Assembly (NCBI GenBank): GCA_011037195.1
Contig: JAAEAF010001086.1
Location: 1 to 64,000 of the forward strand
DNA length: 64,000 nt
From: Triatoma infestans
Taxonomy: Eukaryota; Arthropoda; Insecta; Hemiptera; Reduviidae
Reading direction: 5' to 3'
Of this stretch, positions 21,531 through 32,160 are shown one piece after another; position 1 is the first letter of the stretch, and every line of letters begins with the position of its first letter. The position numbers were made by a program, and so were the translations under genes. The notes below the pieces were generated by a model. The model ran no database searches and was not told the DNA's origin. It saw only the letters and a program-made list of their open reading frames with translations.

Positions 21531-22177
21531 TATATTTTTTTTTTTACAGATAGTTTAAAATGCAAGACACACAAGTAATGCGGGCCTTAGTATAACTAAA
21601 TACGTACTATAACTACATCGAGTAGAACGATAACTTGAAAAATAGAGTAAGTACTTAACACATTAGTTTTCGTCATTCCTATAAAGAAGAGTAAGTATTG
21701 CAATCATGTCAATTTTCAAAATTAATTTTTCACTGGAAATAAATGTTTTGAGGTCCCCTGAATACGAAAAAATTTTTTTCAACGAATAGTCTGTGAGTTA
21801 TGTGTGCGTATGTGTTTTTGGTGATCAAAATACCTCAGAAACAAAAGATCGTAGGAAGTTCAAACTTGATAATACCATGGTATTATCGATCACAAAATTG
21901 TCAACCGAAAATTGCGACTTCACTGCATGGTATTTTTTTTTTCTTTCAGTTTTTTATGATTTTCTCGAAAATGGCTCTAATTACCCTAAGTTTAAAAGTA
22001 AGTTTTCTTTCAACATCGCATATTAAGTACACAAGTATTAGGCCTATTACTTTTATTCGATACGTTTTCCTGGAAAACTGATTTTCTTTTTTAAGGGTTC
22101 TAGGAAAGCTGCAATTTTGTTTTCATGTAAAGTGCTTACATTAGTAGGATATACGGTTCTACTACCTATATAACATT
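21531..22177 (+). repeat. Divergent family A relative
   Basis: A left unit (AGTAAGTATTGCAATCATG, ATGTTTTGAGGTCCCCTGA, GTCTGTGAGTTATGTGTG) and one module (TTTCTCGAAAATGGCTCT, then CCTGGAAAACTGATTT) parallel family A at lower identity. Two overlapping frames here (21793-22081) are chance readings of the repeat. Confidence 0.5.
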
Positions 22178-22905
22178 TAGATTAGATTAGATTAGTTTGG
22201 GGAGGGTCACGCCTCATACCACTGCGACCTACATTAAGAGGTCTATTGTGGATCCCCTGGGTTTATAGCACATCCTTCAGCTTCACCCTCTTAATCAGGC
22301 CAAGCAAAGCTTAAAGTGGCTCCGTCATGAAGCTCGTTGCTTCCAGATTACTAGACCCCAGTTGAAGAAACCTTGTTCTTGCCAGTCCGGCACACTCACA
22401 AAGGATGTACACCGGGGTTTCCTGCTCGGTCCTGCAGAAACGGTACAATGCGTTTTCTGCAAGTAATAAATGGTGCATGTGCCTATTCAGCCTACAATGC
22501 TCTGTTAGCAGACCCATTATTAGCCTTATATCCCTTCGGCTATGGCTCAGTAGGTCCTTGGTAAATTTAGGCAAATGTCTCTTAATGAAGAGTTTCGCCT
22601 GCCTCTGCCCTGGCGTACTTTCCCATCATCGCAGACGCTGGTCTTCTATCCATTCCTTGTTAGAAGCGTGAATGTGGCTCCTGGGCAACCCGCAGAAGGG
22701 CTCGGGGCCTATAAAGGTATCCTTTCGAGCCCTCCCGCGCCAGGACGTCCGCCCTTTCGTTACCAAGGAACCCCGCATGGTCCGGCACCCAGGCGAGTGT
22801 CAGCTTATTCCGAACACCCACTTCGGTTAGGGCAGATAGGCAGGCCCACACCAGTCTTGAGACTATTTGGTGTGAGGAAAGTGCCTTCACCTACCGGGTA
22901 TGGCA
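22178..22905 (-). pseudogene. LINE RNase H and knuckle, family L-C, copy 2
   Basis: On the minus strand: SHQIVSRLVWACLSAL and LTLAWVPDHAGFLGNERADV (RNase H C-terminal half, 22660-22890), then IRLIMGLLTEHCRLNRHMHH and YRFCRTEQETPVYILCEC (22311-22574). Two knuckle ligands have become Tyr. The 3' UTR ends in a TTAGATTAGATTAG tail (22178-22199). The upstream end abuts a Jockey-type element in the opposite direction at about 22905. Confidence 0.85.
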
Positions 22906-24010
22906 CCCGGGTTTATTGTGCAAACTCAAGGGCATCCTTCCTTCCACTTATTACCTCATCCTCAAATCATATCTTGCCGATCGCCATTTCTTGGTTGTCC
23001 AAGGAACCTCATTTTCTCCCATATTTCCTGTTCACGCTGGCGTTCCACAAGGAAGCATACTCGCTCCCCTTCTTTACACAGTATACACTGCTGACCTCCC
23101 ACTACATTCTGATTACGGTCACCTTCATCTTCGCCGACGATACGGACATCCTATCCCCTCATAATGATCCCGCCATGTCAGCTAGACATCTTCAATCCCA
23201 TCTCAACATCCTTGAACCCTGGCTCCAAATGTGGAGAATAAAGGTGAGAATCAACTCAAATCTAATTACATAGTCTTCACATTAAATCGAAAAACCCTTC
23301 CTCCTATATATTTCAACTATATTCCCCTTTACCTCCCGTCACAAAAGTTCGTTACATTGGTCTCAATCTTGGCAAACGACTAACCTGGAATCCCCATACT
23401 TGACTAAAAAGAATTGAACTGAATAACAGATACAAAATACTAAAAAAAACTTCTAGACAAACGTTTGAAACTTACATTACATAACAAACGATAACTATAT
23501 TATTCTCTATTAGCCCCCCTATTTGGACTCATGGAATCGAACTATATGGGACAACCAGACATTCAAATCTTTACCACATTCAATCCCTACAGTCCAAAAT
23601 CCTTCGCACCATAGTTAATGCTCCCTTCTAAGTTTTCCAATCACACCATTCATAACGACCTAAAAATTCCCTTCGTTTCTGCATTAGCCAAGTCCCCGTT
23701 ATCTAAAGTTCCCATTCCCAACTATCCTCTCATTCAAATCCACATATCCAAACGCTCTCAACCACACTGAAGCGTCAATGGCCTCACGATCATCTACTTA
23801 AGTAATCGGCTGTCTTAGGACAGTTGTGAGACTTCATTCTTAATGATCTGTTACGGCTACCATCGCTGGATGACAGTCGTTCACGTAGATCAGATAGTGT
23901 GCTACGGCTTTCAGCCAATGCACACATAATTCACACATAATATCTATTTTACTTGTTGCATGTAAATTGTTCAGTTATAAAAATCAATAAAAATGTTAAA
24001 AAAAAAAATA
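22905..24010 (+). pseudogene. Jockey-type LINE, RT and 3' end with poly(A)
   Basis: The plus strand reads LKGILPSTYYLILKSYLADR, AGVPQGSILAPLLYTVYTAD and, after a +1 shift, FADDTDILSP (23130-23159; the YADD-type catalytic box), then LEPWLQMWRIKVR, VRYIGLNLGKRLTW and several further broken pieces to about 23800. This is the Jockey-clade RT, which copies its own RNA at a nicked target. Fingers and endonuclease are lacking (5' truncation at about 22905). A 3' UTR, AATAAA (23986-23991) and a poly(A) tail (23998-24009) close the copy. Confidence 0.85.
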
Positions 24011-24600
24011 ATAATAATTATAACTATGCGAATTGCAATAAGAGATGTTATCGCGATCGTGATAAATTTACAAATTAGAGTTATGGTCTGTGTTTGAGTG
24101 TGTGTGAACAAAATATCTCAAAAATGAAAAATGCAGGAAGCTCAAACATAGTATCATCACCATCGCATCTGACGTTTCTATCAAAAAATTTATCAACCGG
24201 AGATGCGACTTTACTGATTCTTTTATTTTATTTTATTTTTTTTTTTCAGTTTTTCGCCATTTTCTTTAAACTTGATATCTACACACTTTATCTATCAATT
24301 TTATATGAAATATTTTCCAAGCAAAATTTAAATTTTGTAGGAACAGTAGCATAGAGCTTAACTTTAAAGTACCACTTCAGTACAGTGTATGGTTCTGACA
24401 TCTATATAATAACAACATACATCAGAAGAAGCAATAGTGGAAATCCAAATATGAAGTAAATGTAAATAGCTTAAACAGAATGTGTGATTTTACAGAATAG
24501 TTTCTAGAAAATGATTACATCAATATTAGTTAGTAATCCATTAAACTTGATATACTAACTGTACAGATATAAACCTATCACCTTTATTTTTAACTTATTT
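24011..24600 (+). repeat. Divergent family A relative and AT-rich flank
   Basis: TGTGTGTGAACAAAATATCTC, AAATGAAAAATGCAGGAAG, TCAACCGGAGATGCGAC and TTTTCGCCATTTTCTTTAA follow the family A left unit and module order. A frame at 24094-24354 is a chance reading. Confidence 0.45.
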
Positions 24601-24689
24601 CTGAAAAAATTGTTTTTTTTGGTCAATTTCTGTAGAATTTATGGTTGTTAAATTACAAATTTTATTATGTTTGTTCAATGTTAGCGCTG

Positions 24690-24825
24690 TCTCTTTTTGG
24701 ACTACAAAAGTAATCACATTTCTTCTACCTTCGCCTAGGTAGACTACTTTTTTAGTACACAATGCTATGAAATATTCCACAATTTTGTATGTTGGGCAAC
24801 ACTGGTTTTGTGATGCCTCTAATAA
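24690..24825 (+). mobile_element. Copia-like 5' LTR, left piece
   Basis: TATGTTGGGCAACACTGGTT (about 24789) and the preceding AGTACACAATGCTATGAAAT match the 3' LTR at 27.54-27.60 kb. The rest of the LTR resumes at about 26030, after a TIR element. The left boundary is not resolved. Confidence 0.5.
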
Positions 24826-24964
24826 AGTAACCCCTAGACAATCAATCTTCACACTTCAATATATTGCACAAAAATTGATATTGCACAATAATATTGACCA
24901 TCTTATATAGATCAGATTGAAAGATTGCGCAATATATTTAGTCAATCAAAAAAAGTTTTTGTAT

Positions 24965-25505
24965 CAGAGACATTTTCCGTAGTAGCCTGCTTCATTTTGT
25001 GGTCATCAACCAGTTTCGGGCGTTTGCCCATCTTCAGGATGCGTTTTTTTTTTTTTTTTTTTTAGACAGTGTGACAACACAGACTTGCACAGAGCAAATT
25101 CAGTTTATACACTCTCACTCTCATTCTACGCATAAAGACCAAAGAATTAATTTTTCCAGAATGAAATGTTTAAAATAAAAGTGAAACGTTATATATCTGC
25201 GCAGTTAGCATTCAAATTTTTAAGAATATCCTAAAGAAGCCGTTTACATTAAAAAAAAATCGAAAAACTCAAAAACTGATTCTGTAAAGTTTAATTTTTG
25301 GTTTCCTTCAATTTCGAAATACTATCAATACTTCTAGAATGTATAAATTGAATTTGCTCTGTGCAAGTCTGTGTTATCACACTGTTTGACAAACGCATCC
25401 TGAAGATGGGTGAACGCCCGAAATCGGTCGATGACCACACAAAATGAAGCAGGCTACCATGGAAAATGTCTCTGATGCTTTCCAGTTCTGCGAAACCAAC
25501 CACCA
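24965..25505. mobile_element. F1 foldback element with a family B insert
   Basis: Left arm from ATCAGAGACATTTTCC (24963) to CAAATTCAGTTTATACACTC (about 25112). Right arm from TATAAATTGAATTTGCTCTG (about 25340) to CTGCGAAACCAACCACCAC (about 25505). About 230 bp of family B text (CAAATTTTTAAGAATATCC and ACTGATTCTGTAAAG) separates them. Both arms carry the hammerhead-like box (25004-25041 minus; 25396-25433 plus). Poly(T) run at 25047-25064. A short AAAAAG-type flank could be a weak duplication. Confidence 0.7.
25396..25433 (+). ncRNA. Hammerhead-like motif (F1 type), right arm
   Basis: CATC, CUGAAGA (25400-25406), one U, GGGUG-AA-CGCCC hairpin with one G-U pair, GAAA, UCGGUC, GAUG. CATC/GAUG pair. 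Its mirror in the left arm (25004-25041, minus) has an intact CUGAAGA...GAAA core and GGUU at the cleavage step. Confidence 0.5.
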
Positions 25506-26029
25506 CAACAAAAAGAGTTTGATTTTTTTATTATGCAATATAAAATAAATATTTCATCGTCTGTAGGCAGTATTGCACAATTTAGTTCAATCTTGTCCTG
25601 ACAATGTTGGAGTCAACATCCAATTTAATCTATAAAAGATGACGACTACAAACGGAAAAAATGAAGAAAGAAAATTCATTTTAAAATGTATCGAGCTGTA
25701 ATCGGAGCTTAACCGCTTTGTTGAATATCAAGAGTAAAGATTACAGCAACATATAAATAAATAAATAAAAAAAATTGAACAGTACGAACTGTTGCTTTCT
25801 AAATATAGAGAATACTATTCGGCGGAGGCTGATAAGTCACAATTAGTTTAAAAAAATTTTAATTCGTTGCGCACTAACTTCAGAAAGAAATTAAACCGAA
25901 TATACCATGTTGACAACAGAAGTGTGTCAGCCATAAAGTAATGTATTGTGCAATAATATTGCTCCGTGTGGTTTGGCCAACAATATTATTGTGCAATATA
26001 TTGACGTGAATATTGATCGTTTAGGGGCC

Positions 26030-26125
26030 ACTTAACAAGCCGGTGTTGGCACCAGTTAGTTGGTGTAGTTAATAAAGCTTAGTAATGTTCATTTTATATA
26101 TATATATATATATAAAACCCATTCT
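26030..26125 (+). mobile_element. Copia-like 5' LTR, right piece
   Basis: AACAAGCCGGTGTTGGCACC, AGTTAGTTGG and AGTTAATAAAGCTTAGTAAT match 27.61-27.68 kb (GCAAGCCGCTGTTGGCGCC and onward). It contains a polyadenylation-type AATAAA and a (TA)n run and ends near CATTCTAACA, followed by GGTAGTGGCAG, which could be the start of the internal region. Confidence 0.55.
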
Positions 26126-26269
26126 AACAGGTAGTGGCAGTGATTCTAGAAAAGTGTTAATGTTTAAATCAATTAATTACTAATAAATAATAGTGATTAG
26201 TATATTTAAAGCAAATCAAGTATATAATGATTTTTTTTTTTTTTTTTTGAAATCTAATATCTCTAATTT

Positions 26270-26745
26270 TCTAGTATGTCATTTTCTATCGAAAAATTAA
26301 AGGGAAGATAAAAATATCCACTGGAAGTTTCAAATGACTAATTATCTGAAACATGAATAGCTGTGGAAAAGTGTATAGTAGGTTTCACTGAAAGTGGACT
26401 AAAATTTCTGAAGAAAATCGGATGAGAATGGAAGAGAAAACTTTTTCAAAAATTAACTTAATAATGGAAATAAGTGTGTTGTACCCTATTTGCTAAAATC
26501 TGAAACATCAAAAGAAGATTGGCTTACTTTAGTGGGTGATTATGGCAAGGGGTTAAACAAGAAGATTGATTCTTGTTCAATTAAACTCAAATCAATGGAA
26601 GAATACATTAATAATATATTGTATTTATCAGAACAATTATCATCAATGCAGCAGCCGCTTGATGATGAATTCCTTGGTACAATTAATTATACATATATTA
26701 TAATCATTTTGAAAGTACAGACAATTTTAAGGAATTAGGAAACAA
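26270..26745 (+). pseudogene. Copia-type gag remnant
   Basis: The plus strand reads MSFSIEKLKGR, then in shifted frames VEKCIVGFTESG, and from 26490 a clear frame with SKEDWLTLVGDYGKGLNKKI, MEEYINNILYLSEQLSSM and QQPLDDEFLGT. This is the layout of Copia-type gag, which packages element RNA. Family features used: N-terminal LKGR-Y-W block, central helices, PLDDE before the zinc knuckle. Frameshifts are present; protease, integrase and RT are missing. The flanking LTR-like pieces support the call. Confidence 0.7.
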
Positions 26746-26863
26746 TTCTATGAAATGAGGAATTATTTAGAAAATAAATGTGGTATAGATGCCTTCAAGT
26801 ACAATGGAAACAAACATATTCACCAAAGGGCTTTGAATTAAAATTTTTATTTAGATAAACTTT

Positions 26864-27209
26864 GAATTATATGTTGTGGTAGTTAGTTCCGCAGAGCTGG
26901 AAAACATCAGAGACATTTTCCGTGATAGCCTGCTCATTTTGTGGCATCGACCGGTTTCGGGCGTTCGCCCATCTTCAGTGATGCGTTTGTCCAAACAGTG
27001 TGATAACACAGACTTGCACACAGAGCAAATTCAGTTTATACACTGCTGTGTATAAACAGTGTATAAACTGAATTTGGTCTGTGCAAGTCTGTGTTATCAC
27101 ACTGTCTGACAAACGCATCCTGAAGATGGGCGAACGCCCGAAACATGGCCGATGACCACAAAATGAAGCAGGCTATCACGGAAAATGTCTTTGATTCGAA
27201 TTATATGTT
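26864..27209. mobile_element. F1 foldback element with 12-bp target duplication
   Basis: Left arm from TGTGGTAGTTAGTTCCGC to TCAGTTTATACACTG, right arm from CAGTGTATAAACTGAATTTG to GGAAAATGTCTTTGAT, nearly adjacent at the centre (about 27050-27070). GAATTATATGTT at 26864-26875 and 27198-27209 is a perfect 12-bp duplication. Hammerhead-like boxes lie at 26945-26983 (minus, extra base) and 27116-27154 (plus; GAAACATGGCC, so stem III and the cleavage step are damaged). Inside the Copia-like internal region. Confidence 0.8.
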
Positions 27210-27284
27210 TGCTTTTTTCTTTGTTTAAATAATTATTACTATATCAATATAAACAATAGTTACGTTTGGCCGTGGTTAATGAAA

Positions 27285-27490
27285 CAAGCAAAATACTGGT
27301 TGGCTGGAGCCAACACATTTTATCTTTATAAGTTTATTCTACGTTTCAGATACCTTTGGTGTCCTTCCTTAGGAACTGTTAAAGAATGGTAGAGAGTTAA
27401 AAATTGATTTGGTGTCCGAAACGTGGAATAAGCTTTAAAAGACCAAAAGATTTTTCTTTTTTTTTGTTTCCAGCCAACCAATATTTTACT
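27285..27490. mobile_element. F4 foldback element with hammerhead-like box
   Basis: Inverted arms: AAAATACTGGTTGGCTGGA and ATAAGTTTATTCTACGTTTC on the left, GAAACGTGGAATAAGC and TTTCCAGCCAACCAATATTT on the right. The left arm read on the minus strand (27333-27380) gives CUAAGGA, one A, GGACACC-AAA-GGUAUCU, GAAACGUA and GAAU, with GUUC upstream to pair. One core base (G5) is changed. The right arm keeps only GGUGUCCGAAACGUGG. Just upstream of the Copia-like 3' LTR. Confidence 0.5.
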
Positions 27491-27502
27491 TTATTATTAC
27501 TG

Positions 27503-27715
27503 TGTTACGTCACATTATTTAGGGGGCGTTTTAGTATGTAATGCTGTGACATATTTCCGTTTTCGTATGTTGGGCAATACTAGTTTTGTGGTTTGTTTGG
27601 GCAACACTAGCAAGCCGCTGTTGGCGCCAGTTAGTTGCTATAGTTAATAAAACTTAGTAATGTTCATTTTCATTTTTTTATATATATAAATCATTGTTAG
27701 AAATTTGTTATTTAA
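27503..27715 (+). mobile_element. Copia-like 3' LTR
   Basis: TGTTACGTCACATTATTTAG to about TCATTGTTAG. It shares GTATGTTGGGCAATACTAG and GCAAGCCGCTGTTGGCGCC through TAATAAAACTTAGTAATGTTC with the 5' LTR pieces at 24.7 and 26.03 kb. The two LTRs differ at many positions, so the insertion is old. Confidence 0.55.
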
Positions 27716-27727
27716 TCAAAACGGATA

Positions 27728-28720
27728 CGGAAACCTCAAAACGGATAAGAGGAAGTATTGTAATCGTGTCAAATTTTCGATATCGAGTTTTCACTGGAAA
27801 TATCCTCACCTGAGTCCAAAAAAGTGGTTTCTAACAAATGGTATGTATGTGGTGTGTGTGTGTGTGTATAAGTGAACAGCATAGTCAAAAACGAAAAACC
27901 CGTATAAAGTTGAAACTTGATATTACGTTTAGGTATCACCATGGGATCTGACGCTGCGTTCTCTGTCAAAATTCCTTAACCGGAAGTACCACTTTACTAG
28001 TTTTTTTTTTTTTTTACGTTTTTGCGATTTTCTAAAAAATCGTTCCGATGAATTTCTTCAAACTTTGATATATTAACTACACATACAAAGAGCTACAACT
28101 TTTATTTGAAACATTCTCTGGGAAAATTCATTTAAGGGCAGTTATGGAGGAGGGTTGGGGTTACAATTTCATTTAAAGTGCTATTTCAATTTATTAGACA
28201 ATATTGTCATCTAAATAATGTTAATTGGAATTGAATATGTTGTTGAAATTGCGAGTTTAAAAAAAATCGGATAACCGGAAGTGCATTTACTTTACCACTT
28301 TACTAAATGATTTTTTTCCACTTTTTCGCAATTTTCTCAAAAAAATGGCTCCCACGATTTTCTTGAAATTTGTCATATACCTAAACATACAAAGATCTAC
28401 AACTTTTATTTAAAATATTTCTCTGGGAAAATTCATTTAAGGGCACTTTCAGGGGTGGGGTACGGTTATGTTTTTCTCTAAAGTGCTATCATAGTAGATT
28501 ATTATACAATTCTATCATCCAAACAAAATTAATTAGAAATAAATAGATGGCCAAAATTCTGAGTTTCAAGGAAATTAGTAAACCGGAAGTGCGCTTTTAC
28601 TGAACAGTTTTCGACAAATTTCATTAAATTTGGTACACATACTATAAAATTTGTCAATTATAATTTTGAAAACTGGGAGTAAGAGAAAGTTGTGTGAGTG
28701 TTTCACATAAGATATTTTTT
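27728..28720 (+). repeat. Family A element
   Basis: Left unit from GATAAGAGGAAGTATTGTAA, (TG)n at about 27851-27868, modules starting near 28030 and 28333 (CTCAAAAAAATGGCTCC), right end GGAGTAAGAGAAAGTTGTG with AGTGTTTCACATAAGAT at about 28675-28712. ACCGGAAGT boxes at about 27978, 28275 and 28582. Non-coding. Confidence 0.75.
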
Positions 28721-29199
28721 TTATATATACGAAAATTGGTATTATAGTTTCTGGAACAAAAACTTAGCTGTCATAATATTATATTTAAACACAATATAAT
28801 ATTTAAAACTTTAAATATTATGTAAAATTGTAACTGTTATATTATGATGGGATAATCTGGAACAATAAATAGAGTTCAGTTCAAAGCATTATTCGTAGAT
28901 TGGGGTAGTGGATGAGCAAAGCATTGAGAGTATAGTCTAATCTAAACTCTCGTACATCATTGTACATAATACGTACAATGACATTTATCGTCCTCTAGTA
29001 AATTATGTCTTAATTATTGATCCATTTTAATTGTCACATCACTGTCAAACTATAAATACAGAATAAATGCAAATGATTCGATATTATACTTCTTATTAGC
29101 TGCCTCAGCTTAATATAAGTCTCATTTTATTAATCACAAATAATATTTTAAACACTTCTTAAAAATTTATTATTTTCTTAATTATATAAATATGAATAA
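28721..29199. other. AT-rich stretch, nothing recognised
   Basis: Contains an imperfect palindrome of AATATTATATTTAAACACAA type near 28770-28850. No coding similarity. Confidence 0.35.
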
Positions 29200-29525
29200 A
29201 GCATTGTAGTATTGGAGTATTGCGATCTTGTATTTTCGAAATTTGCATACTAATTACAAACATATTGGCTGAATTAATTTTTTTCCAAAAATCTAGGATA
29301 ATTGATTTTTGTAGGGGTGTTAGGAGCTCTGAAATGTTTAGCTTTACTCTAAGGTGACATTTCAGTAAAATATACATTCTACCACTCATTGTATATTAAG
29401 GGCAGTAAACAAGGGATAAAATTAAATTCCACTTAAATAGAATTTCTTCGAGTACAGGAAAAATCTACGATGTGAAACACTCACACAACTTTCTCTTACT
29501 TCAATTAATACAATTAAATTTAACA
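29200..29525. repeat. Family B fragment and family A terminus
   Basis: GGGTGTTAGGAGCTCTGAAATG and CTCTAAGGTGACATTTCAG resemble family B. A reversed family A terminus (GATGTGAAACACTCACACA, CTTTCTCTTACTTC) lies at about 29470-29510. Confidence 0.45.
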
Positions 29526-30282
29526 ATGTTTACGTTCTCTTTCTTCTAATAAGAGAGCTTTCAGTAAGGTGTTGTCATGGTCTTGATAAAGAAGCTGGTC
29601 TGTTGTAAAGGAACTGATGGTATGAGGCGAAGCTAGTATATATAATAGACCAAAAGTGAAAAGATATACAGTCATACAGATACAGTTCCTCAAGAAGTCT
29701 ACAACGCGTCACATCGTTGTATTCAAGAACTATTTTCACTGTCACCCTGTCTTATCTACTTATATATTTTACTTCAGCCCCTATTGATGTACAAAAATTT
29801 ATCTACTCATTAGATTATTTGTTTTTAAAAGCGGGTTAAATTCTATTTCCCAATTCTGTAAGTTCTTATCATATTTCTTAAAACAGCAGGAGATCACACT
29901 TGGCAATATTTCTTAAAATTACATTGAACCGCTCGTGCCAAGTTACAACATACAAAATATCACTCACCACACTACACATGCCTGATAGTTGTGCTTCGTG
30001 CCTTCCCTAGCTTACGAACAGGCATGGTGGAAACGAAACAGTCTTTGCCTGCTTGAGGCAGATTCCACCATTCTTAAAACAGCTGCTTCTGACAAACTTC
30101 TGAATGGGGGTTGTAAGGACATACAGTCGATGTTGTACAAACGGTAAGGTATGTTCCTACACATGCACAATATACACAATAATATTCATATCCGGTGATA
30201 CCAGCTGTCTTGAGATACTCCTAATCTGATAAGAATGAGCATTTTCATCCATCGAAATGAATCTCCATGTCTTCAAGCTAAA
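29526..30282. other. Unassigned stretch
   Basis: More balanced in composition than its surroundings, but no protein match is apparent on either strand. Confidence 0.35.
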
Positions 30283-30720
30283 AGCATCACAATAGGTTCC
30301 AACAATTCTGTGAAATACTTATCCATGGATCCCAGAATAGGTAAGAGCTCAGTTCTGGATGATTACTGTGCAAAATGTAAGTTTTGTTGCTGCGCTCTAT
30401 AAGATCTGAGCCGATCTGACTACTAGGAACTCTCCAAACCCGTATTCTGTTGGTGTCTGGGAAAAGAGCAAGGAGGGTTTCATTATAAATAGACGTTTCT
30501 TCTCCCTGATATCCGCCAATTTTTGTAAGCTCTTGCCCATTGCAGTCCAAGTTAGCGGAACCACTATATGGGTCTCTATACAACATTACTAGTGGTTTGA
30601 AACCTTTCCAATATCTCACATCATATTGCCCAACATCTAACCGATGAGCAATTTGACGGATTGAATGTCCTTTCTTCCGCAAAACAACAATAACGAATTG
30701 CTTGCGTAGTGACAAAACTC
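30283..30720 (-). pseudogene. Tc1/mariner-like transposase remnant with internal deletion
   Basis: One 142-codon minus-strand frame starts SLRKQFVIVVLRKKGHSIRQ IAHRLDVGQ, a helix-turn-helix like the N-terminus of Tc1/IS630-type transposases. Further on it has TLLALFPDTNRIRVWRVPSS, which resembles the stretch after the first catalytic Asp in those enzymes. The linker between is too short and atypical, and the DNA-H box and catalytic Glu are absent. A shortened transposase is my reading; a small unrelated HTH protein is possible. Confidence 0.5.
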
Positions 30721-31730
30721 TGCTTCATTGTAAACCTCGATTTCAGTGCGAATGAAAATAATAATAGCACTGAAGTGAATAAATAAACTGGTGACCTTCT
30801 ACACTATGATTAGGGATTAAAAGTGTTATGAAGTTAAACAACCCTTAACTTGACTGTTAAGAAAGTTAAGCATGAGCCTTTGTAACTCTTAATCCATACC
30901 CAACAAGTCTAAAAGCAAATTTGCAATAACTGAACAAAAAAAAAATGAATGGTTTTGAAATAATTTGTTGTATGTACAAGCTTGTGTAATTGTGCGTACG
31001 TGTACCTACAGTGTATATGCCTGTAGTAATATGTAATAAAACATAGTGTTATGGGTTGAGAGGGGCTCCCGCTTCCATGCACGGCAATCTGTCCCATATG
31101 GACGCAGTAATTTCCAGTTACATTTTTCATTTCTTGTTATAAGGAATTTCGGTATTTCGGTAAAATAATAATAATAATCTTTATAAATAAAAACTAGTTT
31201 CTTTAAATATGGCATACTAACTACAGTTTTCAAAAGCAATCACTACTGTTTGTAGCTTTTTCCAGCTTTTTCCTGAAAAAATTGTTACTTGGGGGGAGGG
31301 GGCGGTCTAGGGAAGCTACAACGTCAGGATACCTTAAAATTGCCGTTTTCTTATAGTTTTGGTTCTCCCACACGTGTATATCTTCAAATCTACTAATCAT
31401 ATAGTAAAAATTCCAAGTTTGAACCATATTAGTCAGTTCTAATTATGTAAATTGCAATAAGATAACGATTTGCGGGTGTTTCTGGCAGATTATTTTTGTG
31501 TATTAATTTTCGTAGTTCTTTTTTTTTAAAATCAGCTGCAAAGATTTTCTTAATAGATGATTTATTTGAACATTTAAAAATGGACTTTAATTTTTTTCTT
31601 TTAAGTTTTCTTCAAAATAACATATTCTAATCTATAAGCCTTATAGATTAATAAAGGATTAATATGAATGTATATGTTTCCTTAGTCTAGGAGATTTAGC
31701 CCAGAAATGATGTTATGAGTCTATACCACC
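30721..31730. other. AT-rich stretch with family A/B-like scraps
   Basis: Short pieces resembling the family A module end (TTTTTCCTGAAAAAATTG at about 31267) and module start (AAAATCAGCTGCAAAGATTTTC at about 31530). No gene seen. Confidence 0.4.
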
Positions 31731-31734
31731 ATGG

Positions 31735-31866
31735 TTAGAACTATGATAGGCTATGTGGTCTGGTGGATTAAATGCCAACAGAAAGGGCGAAGAGGTTGCT
31801 CAGTGGTTTACAGCGGCTTGTATTACTGGAGCGATGAGAATCACGCCAACGGCTGTTGTGGTTTGC
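31735..31866 (+). pseudogene. LINE scrap, family L-G type
   Basis: The plus strand reads MWSGGLNANRKGEEVAQ and AACITGAMRITPTAVVV, matching the post-RT segment AWWTG...LAITGAMRTTATVAL of the LINE at 62.7 kb. Only ~45 codons remain. Confidence 0.65.
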
Positions 31867-31889
31867 TGTGTTGTAAAAGCTGTAGCTTT

Positions 31890-32040
31890 TACTACAAGTT
31901 TTTTGTTTTTGTTTTTTTTTTTTGTTTTTCGGTATTTTCTCTAAACTTGCTCCAACGATTTTCTTTAAATCTGATATAGGAACTTCATATTTTGAATTTT
32001 GAGGTGCGACTTTGTTTTATGAAATCGATCACTCGTACTT
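31890..32040 (+). repeat. Family A module scrap
   Basis: TCGGTATTTTCTCTAAACTTG, CTCCAACGATTTTCTTTAAA and ATATAGGAACTTC match the start of a family A module. Confidence 0.5.
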
Positions 32041-32160
32041 TTCAGATCATTTTGAAAAATCAAATCGACAGCAGATTTACAAACATCTGTTTCGCTACTG
32101 ATCTGCCTTAAAGAAGATGTTGGATGCACTTCGACAAAAGCCAAAACATTTATTACCATA
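32041..32160 (-). pseudogene. Mariner-like helix-turn-helix scrap
   Basis: The minus strand reads INVLAFVEVHPTSSLRQISS and ETDVCKSAVDLIFQ, very like the N-terminal HTH found in insect Tc/mariner-like proteins (V-NP-SSLRQIS-ET-VS-S-V-RIL pattern). About 40 codons only. Confidence 0.5.

Larger units (their letters stand above)
24826..26030. mobile_element. TIR element inserted in a Copia-like LTR
   Basis: The ends are inverted: AGTAACCCCTAGACAATCAA through TCAATATATTGCACAA on the left and TTGTGCAATATATTGA through GATCGTTTAGGGGCCACTT on the right, about 45 bp with mismatches. Subterminal ATTGCACAATAATATTG repeats are also inverted. A non-autonomous DNA transposon is likely; the target duplication is unclear. 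It encloses the F1 foldback at 24965-25505. Confidence 0.55.

Noticed and set aside
22575..23273. 232-codon plus-strand frame as a gene
   Set aside because: Its first half is antisense to an L-C LINE; only the end after ~23130 (FADD) is real, as part of a Jockey remnant.
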